A stretch of 64,000 bases of DNA from Sphingobacteriales bacterium. GTDB taxonomy: Bacteria > Bacteroidota > Bacteroidia > Chitinophagales > Chitinophagaceae. The position numbers were made by a program, and so were the translations under genes. The DNA is taken from assembly GCA_004144175.1 (NCBI GenBank), contig SEFT01000001.1, positions 248,001 through 312,000 on the forward strand, written 5' to 3'. Positions within the stretch are counted from its first letter, which is position 1; each line of letters starts with the position of its first letter. The notes beneath the pieces were generated by a model. It did not search any database. It was not told the DNA's origin and was given only the letters and a program-made list of their open reading frames with translations. Shown piece by piece: positions 9,479-17,860 of the stretch.

Positions 9479-10381
9479 CTATTGGTTTACTGCTGCTTCT
9501 CTAAAAATTATGTTACTTCTCAGCGGAAACAGTCTTGCCTGTTTAAATATCAACTGCCCGCGCTCGCGGCTCAGGAAGTTGGCAAATCCCGTGGCAAGGC
9601 CGGGATAAGTTTCTCTATGTATATAATAAAGGTTGCGGGTAAGCGAATACCAGTTGGGTGCTATATAAGCCTGGTAGGGTTGATATGGGCGATTCAGCGA
9701 ATCGTTATACACCGCTATCACCTTTACATCGCCGATAAAAGCCAGTCCATCCGGATCTTCCATATCGCTGATGTAACTCATACCCACAAAGCCTATTGCT
9801 TCTTCGTTATCCTTCACATAGTCCACCACTGCTTTATTGCTTTTTGCAGCAAAGACGTTGGCACCGAGCTTCTGCCCCGGTATCAGCGAGTCGAGTACGT
9901 ACCTTACCGTACTGGAACCTTGGTGGTCGAATACGACTGTGTACTTTTTATTGTACGTTCCGGTCAATATCCCTTTTATCTGGGCGGCGCTTAGGATGGT
10001 ATCAGCGTTCTTCTTATTTACTATCAGCGCTACTGCATCTTTGGCTACTGCTAGTGAGGTAGGTACTACCTTTTTTTGCTCCAATACCTGTTTCTCGTTT
10101 GCATTCAACTCGCGTGTTACCAGTATCAGTCGTGCTTTGCCGTCCATAAAGTCCTTAATGCAATCCGACTCCGGTTTATACGTAGCCTTGATGTGTGCAT
10201 CAGGGAAACTGCTGTCAAAAACCTTCAATTGTTCCTTAATGATCGGTTCGTAGGTCTCATCTACTGATATTTCGATGTTACCTGTACTAAGCGTATCGGT
10301 TGGTTTATGCGTATCGTCTTCGCAGGCAGTTAGTGAAACTGCTGCGATGATAGCCAAACATATGCTTTTAAACCTTTGCAT
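9479..10381 (-). CDS. PstS-like substrate-binding lipoprotein
   Basis: A protein of about 300 residues with a lipoprotein signal (SLTAC) and a PBP-type fold resembling the phosphate-binding protein PstS. The GSSTVRY motif corresponds to the PstS anion-binding loop (GSGT-like), and a later VKDNEEAIGFVG segment is also typical. The frame reaches an ATG at 10420. The ATG at 10381 is preferred because it begins directly at the signal peptide. The usual Pst permease and ATPase genes are absent here, so it may not serve an ABC transporter. With the downstream TPR gene it matches the tail of a TonB/ExbD-associated cluster. The ligand is inferred only. Confidence 0.8.
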   Translation of the reverse strand: MQRFKSICLAIIAAVSLTACEDDTHKPTDTLSTGNIEISVDETYEPIIKEQLKVFDSSFPDAHIKATYKPESDCIKDFMDGKARLILVTRELNANEKQVLEQKKVVPTSLAVAKDAVALIVNKKNADTILSAAQIKGILTGTYNKKYTVVFDHQGSSTVRYVLDSLIPGQKLGANVFAAKSNKAVVDYVKDNEEAIGFVGMSYISDMEDPDGLAFIGDVKVIAVYNDSLNRPYQPYQAYIAPNWYSLTRNLYYIHRETYPGLATGFANFLSRERGQLIFKQARLFPLRSNIIFREAAVNQ

Positions 10382-10476
10382 TCCGGGCTGCAATTTTAGG
10401 CAATATTTTATAGAACGCATGAGATATATTAATGTTGTAACAACAATTTAACAGGCGGGTCAGGGCAGTGTGAAAA

Positions 10477-10761
10477 TTACTCCCTGCCTCTATTGCCTAG
10501 GCTGGGGAAGTCACGGTCAATGTCTCTTCTTTTCATCTGTTTCATGTCCATGATGCCGCGCCAAATGCGGAAGCCGCCATACAAGAGCATCAGGCTACCC
10601 AGCACATAGGCGAAGCCCGTAGGTAGCTCCATAGCGCCGAAATATTTGATATAGATGACCGAAGCGCCTATCAACAGGTAGAAGATGCCCATGCCAATGT
10701 GCATAGTGGCCTTAAACCGCTGGTAGCCTTTATTAGATTCGTTTCTTTCGTCGTAACTCAT
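10477..10761 (-). CDS. small two-helix membrane protein, function unknown
   Basis: A 94-residue protein with two predicted membrane helices (about 21-43 and 49-68) between charged tails (N-terminal SYDERNESNK, C-terminal RRDIDRDF). No family is recognised. It lies 95 bases upstream of the PstS-like gene on the same strand and could be the first gene of that transcript. The coding frame is clean and the ATG is clear. Confidence 0.65.
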   Translation of the reverse strand: MSYDERNESNKGYQRFKATMHIGMGIFYLLIGASVIYIKYFGAMELPTGFAYVLGSLMLLYGGFRIWRGIMDMKQMKRRDIDRDFPSLGNRGRE

Positions 10762-10873
10762 AACCGGAAATTTTCGAGTTGCAAACTTAGGTTATTATCC
10801 TTAACCGCCGTTTTTAATGGATTTCTGTTATGATAAGACGGGAGAGCGTGAGAATTCCATATGGATAAAAACA

Positions 10874-10901
10874 AAAGAGACTGTTATAAAACAGTCTCTT
10901 T
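10874..10901 (-). terminator. terminator of the H1-like gene
   Basis: A 12-bp perfect stem (AAAGAGACTGTT with its complement, loop ATAA), 24 bases past the stop of the gene at 10925. Confidence 0.8.
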
Positions 10902-10924
10902 GTAAATCGCTAAAAATTAAAGTC

Positions 10925-11119
10925 TTACTTTTTAGCGGCTGCTTTCTTTGCAGGTGCTGCTGCCTTTTTAGGGGCTGCTTTCTTAGCCGCTGCCTTTTTA
11001 GGAGCCGCTTTCTTTGCTGCAGCTTTTTTAGGAGCTGCTTTTTTTGCTGCTGCTTTTTTAGGAGCAGCCGCTTTTTTGGCTGGTGCTGCTTTTTTAGCAG
11101 CTTTTTTTGCTGTTGCCAT
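10925..11119 (-). CDS. lysine/alanine-rich histone H1-like protein
   Basis: A 64-residue protein made almost only of Lys, Ala and Pro, built from about ten-residue repeats of the kind AAPKKAAAKK. Such tails bind DNA without sequence specificity and resemble the C-terminal part of eukaryotic H1 and bacterial Hc1-like proteins; related small proteins are common in Bacteroidota. The repeat is also visible in the DNA as a period of about 30 bases, so length may vary between strains. It follows rpmA by 56 bases on the same strand and could share the ribosomal-protein transcript, partly attenuated by the hairpin at 11162-11191. Confidence 0.8.
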   Translation of the reverse strand: MATAKKAAKKAAPAKKAAAPKKAAAKKAAPKKAAAKKAAPKKAAAKKAAPKKAAAPAKKAAAKK

Positions 11120-11161
11120 ACTTATTGTGAATTTAAGGGTTAAAAAAAACCTTTATGGCAA

Positions 11162-11191
11162 AATCGCCGAGCGGGTTAGGCTTCGGCGATT
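11162..11191 (-). terminator. weak hairpin at the end of rpmA
   Basis: A 9-bp perfect stem (AATCGCCGA with its complement) overlaps the last codons and stop of rpmA and is followed by only a short T-run. It could partly terminate before the H1-like gene. Confidence 0.4.
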
Positions 11192-11445
11192 GCTGATACT
11201 TCTTTTACTGATATCAGAGTCTTCGTACGGGTTTTACGAAACTCTACAATTCCGTCTGTTGTTGCGAAGATGGTAAAATCTCTACCAACACCTACGTTAA
11301 CACCAGGATGATAAACCGTGCCACGCTGACGAACGATGATGTTGCCTGCGATAGCCGGCTGGCCACCGTATATTTTTACACCAAGACGTTTACTCTGCGA
11401 ATCCCGGCCGTTCTTTACACTACCTTCACCTTTTTTATGTGCCAT
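11176..11445 (-). CDS. rpmA: 50S ribosomal protein bL27
   Basis: An 89-residue bL27, a large-subunit protein whose N-terminus reaches the peptidyl-transferase centre. The start [16 protein letters not shown] is the mature form, with no cleavable extension of the Firmicutes kind. The core GVKIYGGQ and IIVRQRGT motifs are intact. It lies 38 bases after rplU, the standard rplU-rpmA order. Confidence 0.97.
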   Translation of the reverse strand: MAHKKGEGSVKNGRDSQSKRLGVKIYGGQPAIAGNIIVRQRGTVYHPGVNVGVGRDFTIFATTDGIVEFRKTRTKTLISVKEVSAIAEA

Positions 11446-11483
11446 TTTGTATTAAACTGTTTTACTAATTTACAAAAATAAAA

Positions 11484-11780
11484 TTAAGCGATATCGTTGA
11501 TTTTTATCTTAGTCAGGTACTGACGGTGTCCGTTCGACTTCTGATAACCCTTGCGGCGTTTCTTCTTGAACACAATCACTTTGTCACCTTTCAGATGATC
11601 AACTATCTCAGCATGTACTTTCGGCATATTGGTAAAAGAGATGTTACCATCTTTACCACTCATCAGCACTTCTGAAAACTCAACTTTATCGCCTGCATTA
11701 CCTTCAAGACGATGAACAAACAATTCCTGGTCTTTTCTAACCCTAAATTGTTGACCTGCTATATTTACAATCGCAAACAT
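11484..11780 (-). CDS. rplU: 50S ribosomal protein bL21
   Basis: A 98-residue bL21, a 23S-rRNA-binding protein. Visible marks are the N-terminal FAIVNIAGQQFRVRKDQ and the basic C-terminal stretch KKKRRKGYQKSNGHRQ. It is the first gene of the rplU-rpmA operon. It has a well-matched promoter (11803-11835) and an uncommon Shine-Dalgarno-like AGGAG 4 bases before the ATG. Confidence 0.97.
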   Translation of the reverse strand: MFAIVNIAGQQFRVRKDQELFVHRLEGNAGDKVEFSEVLMSGKDGNISFTNMPKVHAEIVDHLKGDKVIVFKKKRRKGYQKSNGHRQYLTKIKINDIA

Positions 11781-11784
11781 GACG

Positions 11785-11789
11785 CTCCT
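11785..11789 (-). promoter_or_regulatory. Shine-Dalgarno-like site of rplU
   Basis: AGGAG on the minus strand, 4 bases before the rplU ATG. Most genes in this window lack such a site, so it is unusual here and supports the start. Confidence 0.5.
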
Positions 11790-11802
11790 AAAATATTTGG
11801 CG

Positions 11803-11835
11803 CAAAGGTAACACTAAAGTTTTATTTTAAACAAA
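11803..11835 (-). promoter_or_regulatory. rplU promoter, both boxes
   Basis: The minus strand carries TTTG (11832-11835), a 21-base spacer, then TACCTTTG (11803-11810). This matches the Bacteroidota TTTG / TAnnTTTG promoter and puts the start of transcription about 15 bases upstream of the ATG. Confidence 0.7.
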
Positions 11836-12044
11836 TAAAATTGTGTTTTTTGTGAACCTACACCAAGTTATAAAAAATCCTGCCTATATACCAGTTACGA
11901 TATCCACATCTGGGGATTATTCTTCATGCCGGCGGCACGTAAAAATGAAATGAAGAAATAACAGCTGCGATGTATGTATAAAACATTGTTGCTGCAAACC
12001 GTGTAATATAGTGCTACCTTTATGGCTTGACTTAGACTGGTGTA

Positions 12045-13544
12045 ATGAAAATAAAATCATTTCTTGCCAAACCTTACGCCTCTATTGTACATAGCAAAAT
12101 TCGTAAGGGTATGGCGACTGCTGTTACTGACCAGCAGGCAATACTACAGCATCTGCTAAAAGTGGCACGGGGCACTACCTTTGGTAAAGACCACAAGCTA
12201 CAAGACGCAAACACTTACGAAGAATATAAGCAAGCCGTACCTATAAGAGATTACGAAGCCTTCAAAGGGTATATAGACCAGATAAAAGGCGGCGCACAAA
12301 ATGTACTCTGGAAAGGAAGGCCCATCTACTTTGCCAAAACATCGGGCACTACCAGCGGGGTAAAGTATATACCCATAACAAAAGACTCCATACCCAACCA
12401 TATAGGCACTGCACGCGATGCGCTGCTTTGCTATATGGCCGAAAGTGGCAACACCTCGTTTGCGGATGGCAGGATGATATTCCTGTCAGGATCGCCGGAG
12501 CTGGAAAGAGTAGGTAATATACCTACCGGCAGGCTGAGTGGTATTGTCAACCACTTTATACCGGGATACCTGCGCGGCAATCAGTTGCCATCTTACGAAA
12601 CCAACTGTATAGAAGATTGGGAAGTGAAGCTGGGTAAAATTGTTGAGGAGACTATCAATAAAGACATGACACTGATAAGCGGCATACCGCCGTGGATGCA
12701 GATGTATTTTGACTGGCTGATGGAAAAAAGCGACGGAAAAAAGATAAAGCAACTCTTCCCGAACCTGCAAGTGCTGGTGCATGGTGGGGTTAACTTTGAA
12801 CCTTACAGATCGCGGCTGATGGAAAGCGTGGGCGGACATGTAGATGCGATAGAAACGTTCCCTGCTTCGGAAGGTTTCTTTGCCTTCCAGGATACATTGG
12901 ATAAAGAAGGGCTGTTGCTGAATACAAATTCGGGTATCTTCTTCGAATTTATACCGGCGGGTGAAATATTTAATGATAACCCTACACGCCTGTCATTGGC
13001 GGATGTGAAGGTAGGTGAGAACTATGCACTGATCGTGAACAGCAATGCCGGCCTGTGGGGCTATAATATTGGTGATACAGTTCGCTTTGTAAGCACAAAT
13101 CCCTACCGCATATTGGTGACAGGCCGTATCAAGCATTATATATCAGCATTTGGGGAGCACGTAATAGGCGAGGAGGTAGATCAGGCGATGCTGCAGGCAG
13201 CTCAGGAGCAAGGTGTTCGTATCACAGAGTTTACCATCGCACCTATGATACAGGTGAGCGAAGGGCTCCCGTACCACGAATGGTTTGTAGAGTTTGAAAA
13301 TGAGCCTGCGGATATGAATGCTTTTGCACGCTCGGTAGACAACAACCTGCGTAAAAAGAACATCTACTACGACGACCTGATAAATGGTAAGATATTGCGT
13401 CCGCTGAAGATCACACGGATGCAGAAGAGTGCTTTTATAGAATATATGAAATCGATTGGGCGCCTGGGCGGGCAAAACAAGGTGCCGCGCCTGAGTAACG
13501 ACCGTAAGATAGCAGAGGCTATGCAGCACTGGATAGCTAAATAA
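12045..13544 (+). CDS. GH3-family acyl-adenylating enzyme
   Basis: A 499-residue member of the GH3 (auxin-responsive promoter) superfamily, related to ANL-type acyl-acid ligases. The ATP phosphate-binding motif KTSGTTSGVKYIP lies near residues 103-115, and IETFPASEGFFAFQ (near 270) matches the second nucleotide-binding region. Plant members join amino acids to jasmonate or auxin. Bacterial members are widespread in Bacteroidota and their substrates are largely unknown, so no substrate is assigned. A near-match TACCTTTA sits at 12015-12022. The gene is monocistronic and ends 7 bases before a perfect palindromic terminator. Confidence 0.88.
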   Translation: MKIKSFLAKPYASIVHSKIRKGMATAVTDQQAILQHLLKVARGTTFGKDHKLQDANTYEEYKQAVPIRDYEAFKGYIDQIKGGAQNVLWKGRPIYFAKTSGTTSGVKYIPITKDSIPNHIGTARDALLCYMAESGNTSFADGRMIFLSGSPELERVGNIPTGRLSGIVNHFIPGYLRGNQLPSYETNCIEDWEVKLGKIVEETINKDMTLISGIPPWMQMYFDWLMEKSDGKKIKQLFPNLQVLVHGGVNFEPYRSRLMESVGGHVDAIETFPASEGFFAFQDTLDKEGLLLNTNSGIFFEFIPAGEIFNDNPTRLSLADVKVGENYALIVNSNAGLWGYNIGDTVRFVSTNPYRILVTGRIKHYISAFGEHVIGEEVDQAMLQAAQEQGVRITEFTIAPMIQVSEGLPYHEWFVEFENEPADMNAFARSVDNNLRKKNIYYDDLINGKILRPLKITRMQKSAFIEYMKSIGRLGGQNKVPRLSNDRKIAEAMQHWIAK

Positions 13545-13551
13545 TGATACT

Positions 13552-13593
13552 ATAGAGAGAGGGCCCGAAGATATCTTCGGGCCCTCTCTCTAT
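13552..13593. terminator. perfect 42-bp palindromic bidirectional terminator
   Basis: A perfect inverted repeat with no spacer, centred between 13572 and 13573 (core GGGCCCGAAGATATCTTCGG). It lies exactly between two converging genes, so it can end transcripts from both sides. RNA would need a few central bases as loop. Confidence 0.85.
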
Positions 13594-13605
13594 TAAGGAT
13601 ACTTA

Positions 13606-15291
13606 CTATTTCTTCTTCGGTTGCAGCAATGCCTGGTATTGGGTTGGCTGCTCGATAACCAGTAGCGCTTTTTCCAGGTCCTGATCTTTACGAAGCTGGC
13701 TTTCGATGCGGCCTCTCATATAATAATACCTGGAAGCGATCTCGCTTTCGAGAAATTCAGATACTTCTTCTTTGTGCTTCAGCAGGTCTTGTTTTTTGTC
13801 GTGCGAAACTTTGCTGGTAAGTGAAGTATACTCTGCCTTCATACCTTCAAAATACTTTTCGCGCGAGGCTATTTGCTTCAGCGAGTCGAGCGCTATTTCA
13901 GTTTCCGTTTTGTAAGAATAATCTTTATTCTCCAGCCATTTTGCAAACTGGTTGAACTCCTCGTTGCTTAGCGCGAAGCTACCCGCAGCCGGTATGGTTT
14001 GGTGTGCCTTTGCGTACTGGGTTGCATAGTCGAAGATGTAATTCTTGACATACAGAGTAGCTGCCAGTTTGCTTACATTTTCGTCTGTAACTTCCAGGTC
14101 CGGCGCTACGCCGCCGCCACTAAGTACGGTTCTTCCGGTTTTTGTTTTGTAAGCTTTCTTCAGCGAGTCAGGCACTTTACCGACGCTGCCATCCGCATTG
14201 CGATGCGAGTAATCGATAGCTTGTATGCAACGACCACTTGGAGTGTAGTACTTGGCGGTAGTAAGCTTTACGCGCGCATTGTAGCCAAGCGGACGAGTGA
14301 TCTGCACAAGCCCCTTACCGTAAGACTGCTCACCAATCACAATGCCTCTGTCCAGATCTTGTATAGAACCCGCTACGATCTCAGAAGCTGAGGCCGAGGA
14401 ACCATTTACCAATACGGTGAGCGGTATCTGGCTGTTCCAGGGGGTACCATTGGTCTTATATTCTTTATCCCATTCGGCAAGTTTTCCTTTTGTACTCACA
14501 ATAAGCTGTCCGCGATCTACGAATAAATTACTCACGCTTACTGCCTCGTCCAGTAGTCCGCCCGGGTTGTTCCTCAGATCCAGCACTACACCTTTCAAAT
14601 TAGGCTGTTGGCTCTTCAAGCTGTCAAGCGCACTGCGCACTAAACGGCTGCAACCAGGTGTAAATTGTGTAAGGCGCACGAATGCTACATCTTTATTTTT
14701 ACCCACCAATGCGAAATAGGGCACACTTGAAAGCTCGATCTCCCCACGGGTAATCATTTTTTGCGATTCAGCACCGGTATAGGCATCCTTAATTTTTAAC
14801 GTTACCTGGGTACCAGGCGCACCCTTTAATAGCAGGCTGATCTGGTCGATATTTTTTCCTTTAAGTACTTGGTCACCAATGGCAATTACCTGGTCGCCGG
14901 GGTGCAAACCTGCCTTTTGGGCAGGGCTAAATTCATATACATCTCCAACGTAGGTCAGGTCATCCCTTTGTCGCATAGTAGCACCAATGCCACCATACTT
15001 GCCGGTTGTTTGAAATTCGTATTCCTCTATATCTGATTCAGTTATGTAGTTGGTATAAGGATCAAGATCCTCCAGCATGGCATCAATGCCGGTCTTTATC
15101 AGTTTGCCAGGTTCTATCGGGTCAACGTATAATGTATTTAGTTCCTTGAACAGGCTCGTGAAGATGTCCATGTTCTTAGAGATCTCAAAATATGAGTCGG
15201 CAGGTGCTGCCTGGATACATATACCCAGTACACCTGTAGTAGCAATGCCCAGCAAAAATCCTTTGGCCTTTTTCAGTCGGGGAAAGTTCAT
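13606..15291 (-). CDS. S41-family C-terminal processing peptidase
   Basis: A 561-residue protease of the CtpA/Prc type, which cuts exported proteins near their C-termini. In order there are an N-terminal hydrophobic segment (about 11-30), a helical region, a PDZ domain (about 95-175, GIGATM then SPAQKAGLHPGDQV) and the S41 catalytic domain. The catalytic serine is the middle one in SASASEIV and the catalytic lysine is in SYGKGLVQ; their spacing of 25 residues equals that in E. coli Prc. A long helical C-terminal region follows. It probably acts in the periplasm. It is a single gene with its own promoter region. Confidence 0.93.
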   Translation of the reverse strand: MNFPRLKKAKGFLLGIATTGVLGICIQAAPADSYFEISKNMDIFTSLFKELNTLYVDPIEPGKLIKTGIDAMLEDLDPYTNYITESDIEEYEFQTTGKYGGIGATMRQRDDLTYVGDVYEFSPAQKAGLHPGDQVIAIGDQVLKGKNIDQISLLLKGAPGTQVTLKIKDAYTGAESQKMITRGEIELSSVPYFALVGKNKDVAFVRLTQFTPGCSRLVRSALDSLKSQQPNLKGVVLDLRNNPGGLLDEAVSVSNLFVDRGQLIVSTKGKLAEWDKEYKTNGTPWNSQIPLTVLVNGSSASASEIVAGSIQDLDRGIVIGEQSYGKGLVQITRPLGYNARVKLTTAKYYTPSGRCIQAIDYSHRNADGSVGKVPDSLKKAYKTKTGRTVLSGGGVAPDLEVTDENVSKLAATLYVKNYIFDYATQYAKAHQTIPAAGSFALSNEEFNQFAKWLENKDYSYKTETEIALDSLKQIASREKYFEGMKAEYTSLTSKVSHDKKQDLLKHKEEVSEFLESEIASRYYYMRGRIESQLRKDQDLEKALLVIEQPTQYQALLQPKKK

Positions 15292-15387
15292 TTGTCTATT
15301 TGAATGTTTTCTCTAAAAGCAATTTACGAAATAAACGATTGTGGCTCTTTTCATTAAAAAAATTTAACAACTTTGTGTCAGAAATCC

Positions 15388-15417
15388 TTGTATAAATCCG
15401 AAAATGATCTTACTTTG
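15388..15417 (+). promoter_or_regulatory. candidate promoter of the T9SS cargo gene
   Basis: TTG (15388-15390), a 20-base spacer and TACTTTG (15411-15417), a one-base-short version of TAnnTTTG, 18 bases before the ATG at 15436. Confidence 0.45.
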
Positions 15418-15435
15418 CAATAGAAATAGTGTGAA

Positions 15436-16140
15436 ATGAAGAAACTTGTACTCTTATTTATTACTCTTATTGGCCTCGGATCTGCTGCTTCGGCACAGAA
15501 ATATACCGTGCAAGATACCATTCGCCATACTGTATGGGGAGATTCCTGGAAGATGCACAATAATGTGATGAACGTTTCGACAGTGCCTAATGACAGTGTA
15601 ACGCTGACCTGGTCTGTTACTGCAAACGACTTCCCGACATCTTGGAAGAATCCTGCTTATACAGGTATATGCGACAATGAATATTGCAGAAACGGTATGC
15701 CTACAGGTATGTATACAGCAAGGAAGTTTGCACCGAATACGAAGATGGATTTTTATCTTCAGTTCAATCCGGAGGACTTTACTGAAAATGGTACGCACTA
15801 TGTAACGGTTGAATTCACAGACGGTACGACTATCAGGCATACTACCTTTATCGTTACCAAGCAACCTACAAGTGTAAATAACGTAAGCAAGCAGAACGAT
15901 GGCATATCTATGTATCCCAACCCTGCTTCAAATGAACTGAACGTGATATTTGAGGCTAACAGCAATATCAAAAATCTTGCTGTATATAACCTGATAGGGA
16001 AACCTGTGATGGTATATAAGGTAACGGATAATAACAGCGCTAAACTGAACATCGAAAGCATTCCTTCAGGTGTATACTTCCTGCGCTTTATAGATGCACA
16101 AGGCCGTGTTTCTGCCATTCGCAAGTTTACGCACTATTAG
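15436..16140 (+). CDS. secreted protein with type A T9SS sorting tail
   Basis: A 234-residue protein with a signal peptide (1-20, ending ASAQ). It has a beta-sandwich-like central domain of about 125 residues with a CDNEYC pair of cysteines, and a C-terminal type A sorting domain starting at about residue 155 (SMYPNPASNELNV, then SIPSGVYFLRF). This tail sends proteins through the type IX secretion system to the cell surface or medium. The function of the central domain is not recognised. A strong terminator follows. Confidence 0.85.
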   Translation: MKKLVLLFITLIGLGSAASAQKYTVQDTIRHTVWGDSWKMHNNVMNVSTVPNDSVTLTWSVTANDFPTSWKNPAYTGICDNEYCRNGMPTGMYTARKFAPNTKMDFYLQFNPEDFTENGTHYVTVEFTDGTTIRHTTFIVTKQPTSVNNVSKQNDGISMYPNPASNELNVIFEANSNIKNLAVYNLIGKPVMVYKVTDNNSAKLNIESIPSGVYFLRFIDAQGRVSAIRKFTHY

Positions 16141-16166
16141 TAGCATTTGTATAATATTATGATAGG

Positions 16167-16198
16167 TATCCCGCTGCAATGCAGCGGGATATTTTTTT
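16167..16198 (+). terminator. strong intrinsic terminator
   Basis: An 11-bp GC-rich stem (TATCCCGCTGC with its complement, loop AAT) followed by seven T, 27 bases past the stop at 16140. Confidence 0.9.
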
Positions 16199-16264
16199 GT
16201 GATGTCTTTTAAGTCTTATGTGTGGCTTATTTCGTAAGTTTATATAGCCGTCATTATAATTCTT

Positions 16265-16921
16265 ATGTATTTAAGATCAACGATTTTCTTTATTGCTTTA
16301 ATGATGCTCACTTGTAGTCTTGCAAATGCGCAAAAAGCTTTTAAGGAAGGTATACTTGTATATCATGTAACATTGGACCCGCCGGAGAATCAGGAAGGAG
16401 TTATTCAATATACAGGTACCTATACCATTACCATAAAGGACAAGCAAGTAAAGAAAGAACTGAAGATGGATAATGGGTTTGGGAACGTGATGCTGTTTAA
16501 CGAAAAAGAACAGACTGTATATACGCTCAAAGAAATGCAGGGTAAGAAGTATGCGATACAAATAGAGTATACAAGCCTCGAACAGAAACGTGCAAGATTT
16601 GAAAATTTCTCGATAAAGGAAAAAGGTAAAGATGCTGATATTGCAGGCCTGCCGGTAAACCGTGGGATTGTAACTTATAAAGATGGTACTACAAAGGACT
16701 TGCAATTTTCGAAAGAATGGGAGCCTGAAGTGCTGTTGTTCGAGCAGCTACCTGGTATAAAAGTACTGCCGCTTATTTTCGTTAGCAGGACCGATGATGG
16801 AATGCAAATGCATTTTACGGCGCAGCAGGTACTTGCCCAACCTGTGGAAAGCAGCATATTTAAGATACCGCAGGACTATAAGGTGATGAGCAGCCAGGAA
16901 TATCGGCAGCTCTCCAGATAA
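16265..16921 (+). CDS. exported protein, DUF4412-like
   Basis: A 218-residue protein with a signal peptide (1-22, ending ANAQ) and a beta-rich body. The order of segments (a strand-rich start EGILVYHVTL, then KKELKMDNGFGNVM, then GLPVNRGIVTYKDGTT) recalls the DUF4412/GLPGLI-type exported proteins of Bacteroidota, but this is only a resemblance. It sits 20 bases upstream of the LRR protein gene (ATG 16942) on the same strand, so the two are probably cotranscribed. Confidence 0.6.
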   Translation: MYLRSTIFFIALMMLTCSLANAQKAFKEGILVYHVTLDPPENQEGVIQYTGTYTITIKDKQVKKELKMDNGFGNVMLFNEKEQTVYTLKEMQGKKYAIQIEYTSLEQKRARFENFSIKEKGKDADIAGLPVNRGIVTYKDGTTKDLQFSKEWEPEVLLFEQLPGIKVLPLIFVSRTDDGMQMHFTAQQVLAQPVESSIFKIPQDYKVMSSQEYRQLSR

Positions 16922-16941
16922 AATGAATAAAACTAGTGCTT

Positions 16942-17787
16942 ATGAAATACCTGATCTTATCGATAACATTGCTGGTTTTTTGGAATGAAGTACCAGCAAA
17001 AACATACCGCAGTTGGGATGATGCGTTGGAGAACAGGCGTGAGGTGACAACCATCCGTATCAACAATAAGATAATGGAGGAGATACCTGATATATTTGAC
17101 AAATTTCCTAACCTGGAAGAGCTGGTGCTGGAGAACAATAAAATCAAATCGCTTCCTCCTTCTCTTTTCCGCGCAAAAAAGCTCAAGAAACTTAGTCTTT
17201 ACCGTAACAAGCTTAAATCTATACCTGATGAAATCGTAAGGTTGGAAAACCTCGAAGAGTTGTCTTTCTCATATAATGAGATAGCCAGTGCAGGAGATTC
17301 TGTTTTCTATTTGCCCAGGTTGCAAAAACTATATCTTACCGGTAACAAACTGGAAACAGTATCTGCCTCATTGAAAAATCTGGATAACCTTACTGTTCTG
17401 AAGCTTGGGCATAATCAGCTTGATAGCTTGCCGGGTGAACTTACTCAGTTATCGAAGCTGGAACTGCTAGAAGTAACCAATAATTACCTGGAAACCTTAC
17501 CCGGCAATATTGGTCTATTGACGGAACTCAGATTCTTATACATTGGTCGCAACAGACTGGTCAATATACCGGCATCTATAGGTTATTGTCAGAAGCTGCA
17601 GGAACTGGATGCTGCCTGGTGCGGCGTAGTGCAACTCACCAGTGCACTATCGGAGATACGTACGCTGGAGAACGTGTATATAGATGAACGGACCATACCT
17701 TTTTATCCAAATCCGCGCAATGCTTTTAGGCAACGCATAACGGTAGTAGGCCGGGGAGAAAATGTTTACAGACCTTCACAAAACTAA
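16942..17787 (+). CDS. secreted leucine-rich-repeat protein
   Basis: A 281-residue protein with a short signal peptide (ending VPAK) and about eight LRR units with a period near 23 residues and the pattern LxxLxLxxNxLxxLP, from about residue 45 to 225. LRRs form a curved solenoid that binds other proteins. No catalytic domain is attached. A GTG at 16936 is also in frame, but the ATG at 16942 gives a cleaner signal peptide. The partner is unknown. It probably shares a transcript with the gene upstream. Confidence 0.85.
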   Translation: MKYLILSITLLVFWNEVPAKTYRSWDDALENRREVTTIRINNKIMEEIPDIFDKFPNLEELVLENNKIKSLPPSLFRAKKLKKLSLYRNKLKSIPDEIVRLENLEELSFSYNEIASAGDSVFYLPRLQKLYLTGNKLETVSASLKNLDNLTVLKLGHNQLDSLPGELTQLSKLELLEVTNNYLETLPGNIGLLTELRFLYIGRNRLVNIPASIGYCQKLQELDAAWCGVVQLTSALSEIRTLENVYIDERTIPFYPNPRNAFRQRITVVGRGENVYRPSQN

Positions 17788-17807
17788 TTGTCTAAGCAAG
17801 CTGCCTT

Positions 17808-17842
17808 AAAAAAAGAGGCCGCTATAAGCGGCCTCTTTTTTT
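17808..17842. terminator. bidirectional hairpin terminator
   Basis: A 15-bp stem (seven A, GAGGCCGC, loop TATAA, complement, seven T) between the LRR gene and the converging SGNH-hydrolase gene. It gives a T-run in both directions. Confidence 0.9.
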
Positions 17843-17860
17843 AAGTGCCAAATTTACCTA

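Noticed and set aside
10940-11100. Periodic repeats that might suggest a CRISPR array or microsatellite
   Set aside because: The period follows Lys/Ala codons of an intact frame and there are no unique spacers.
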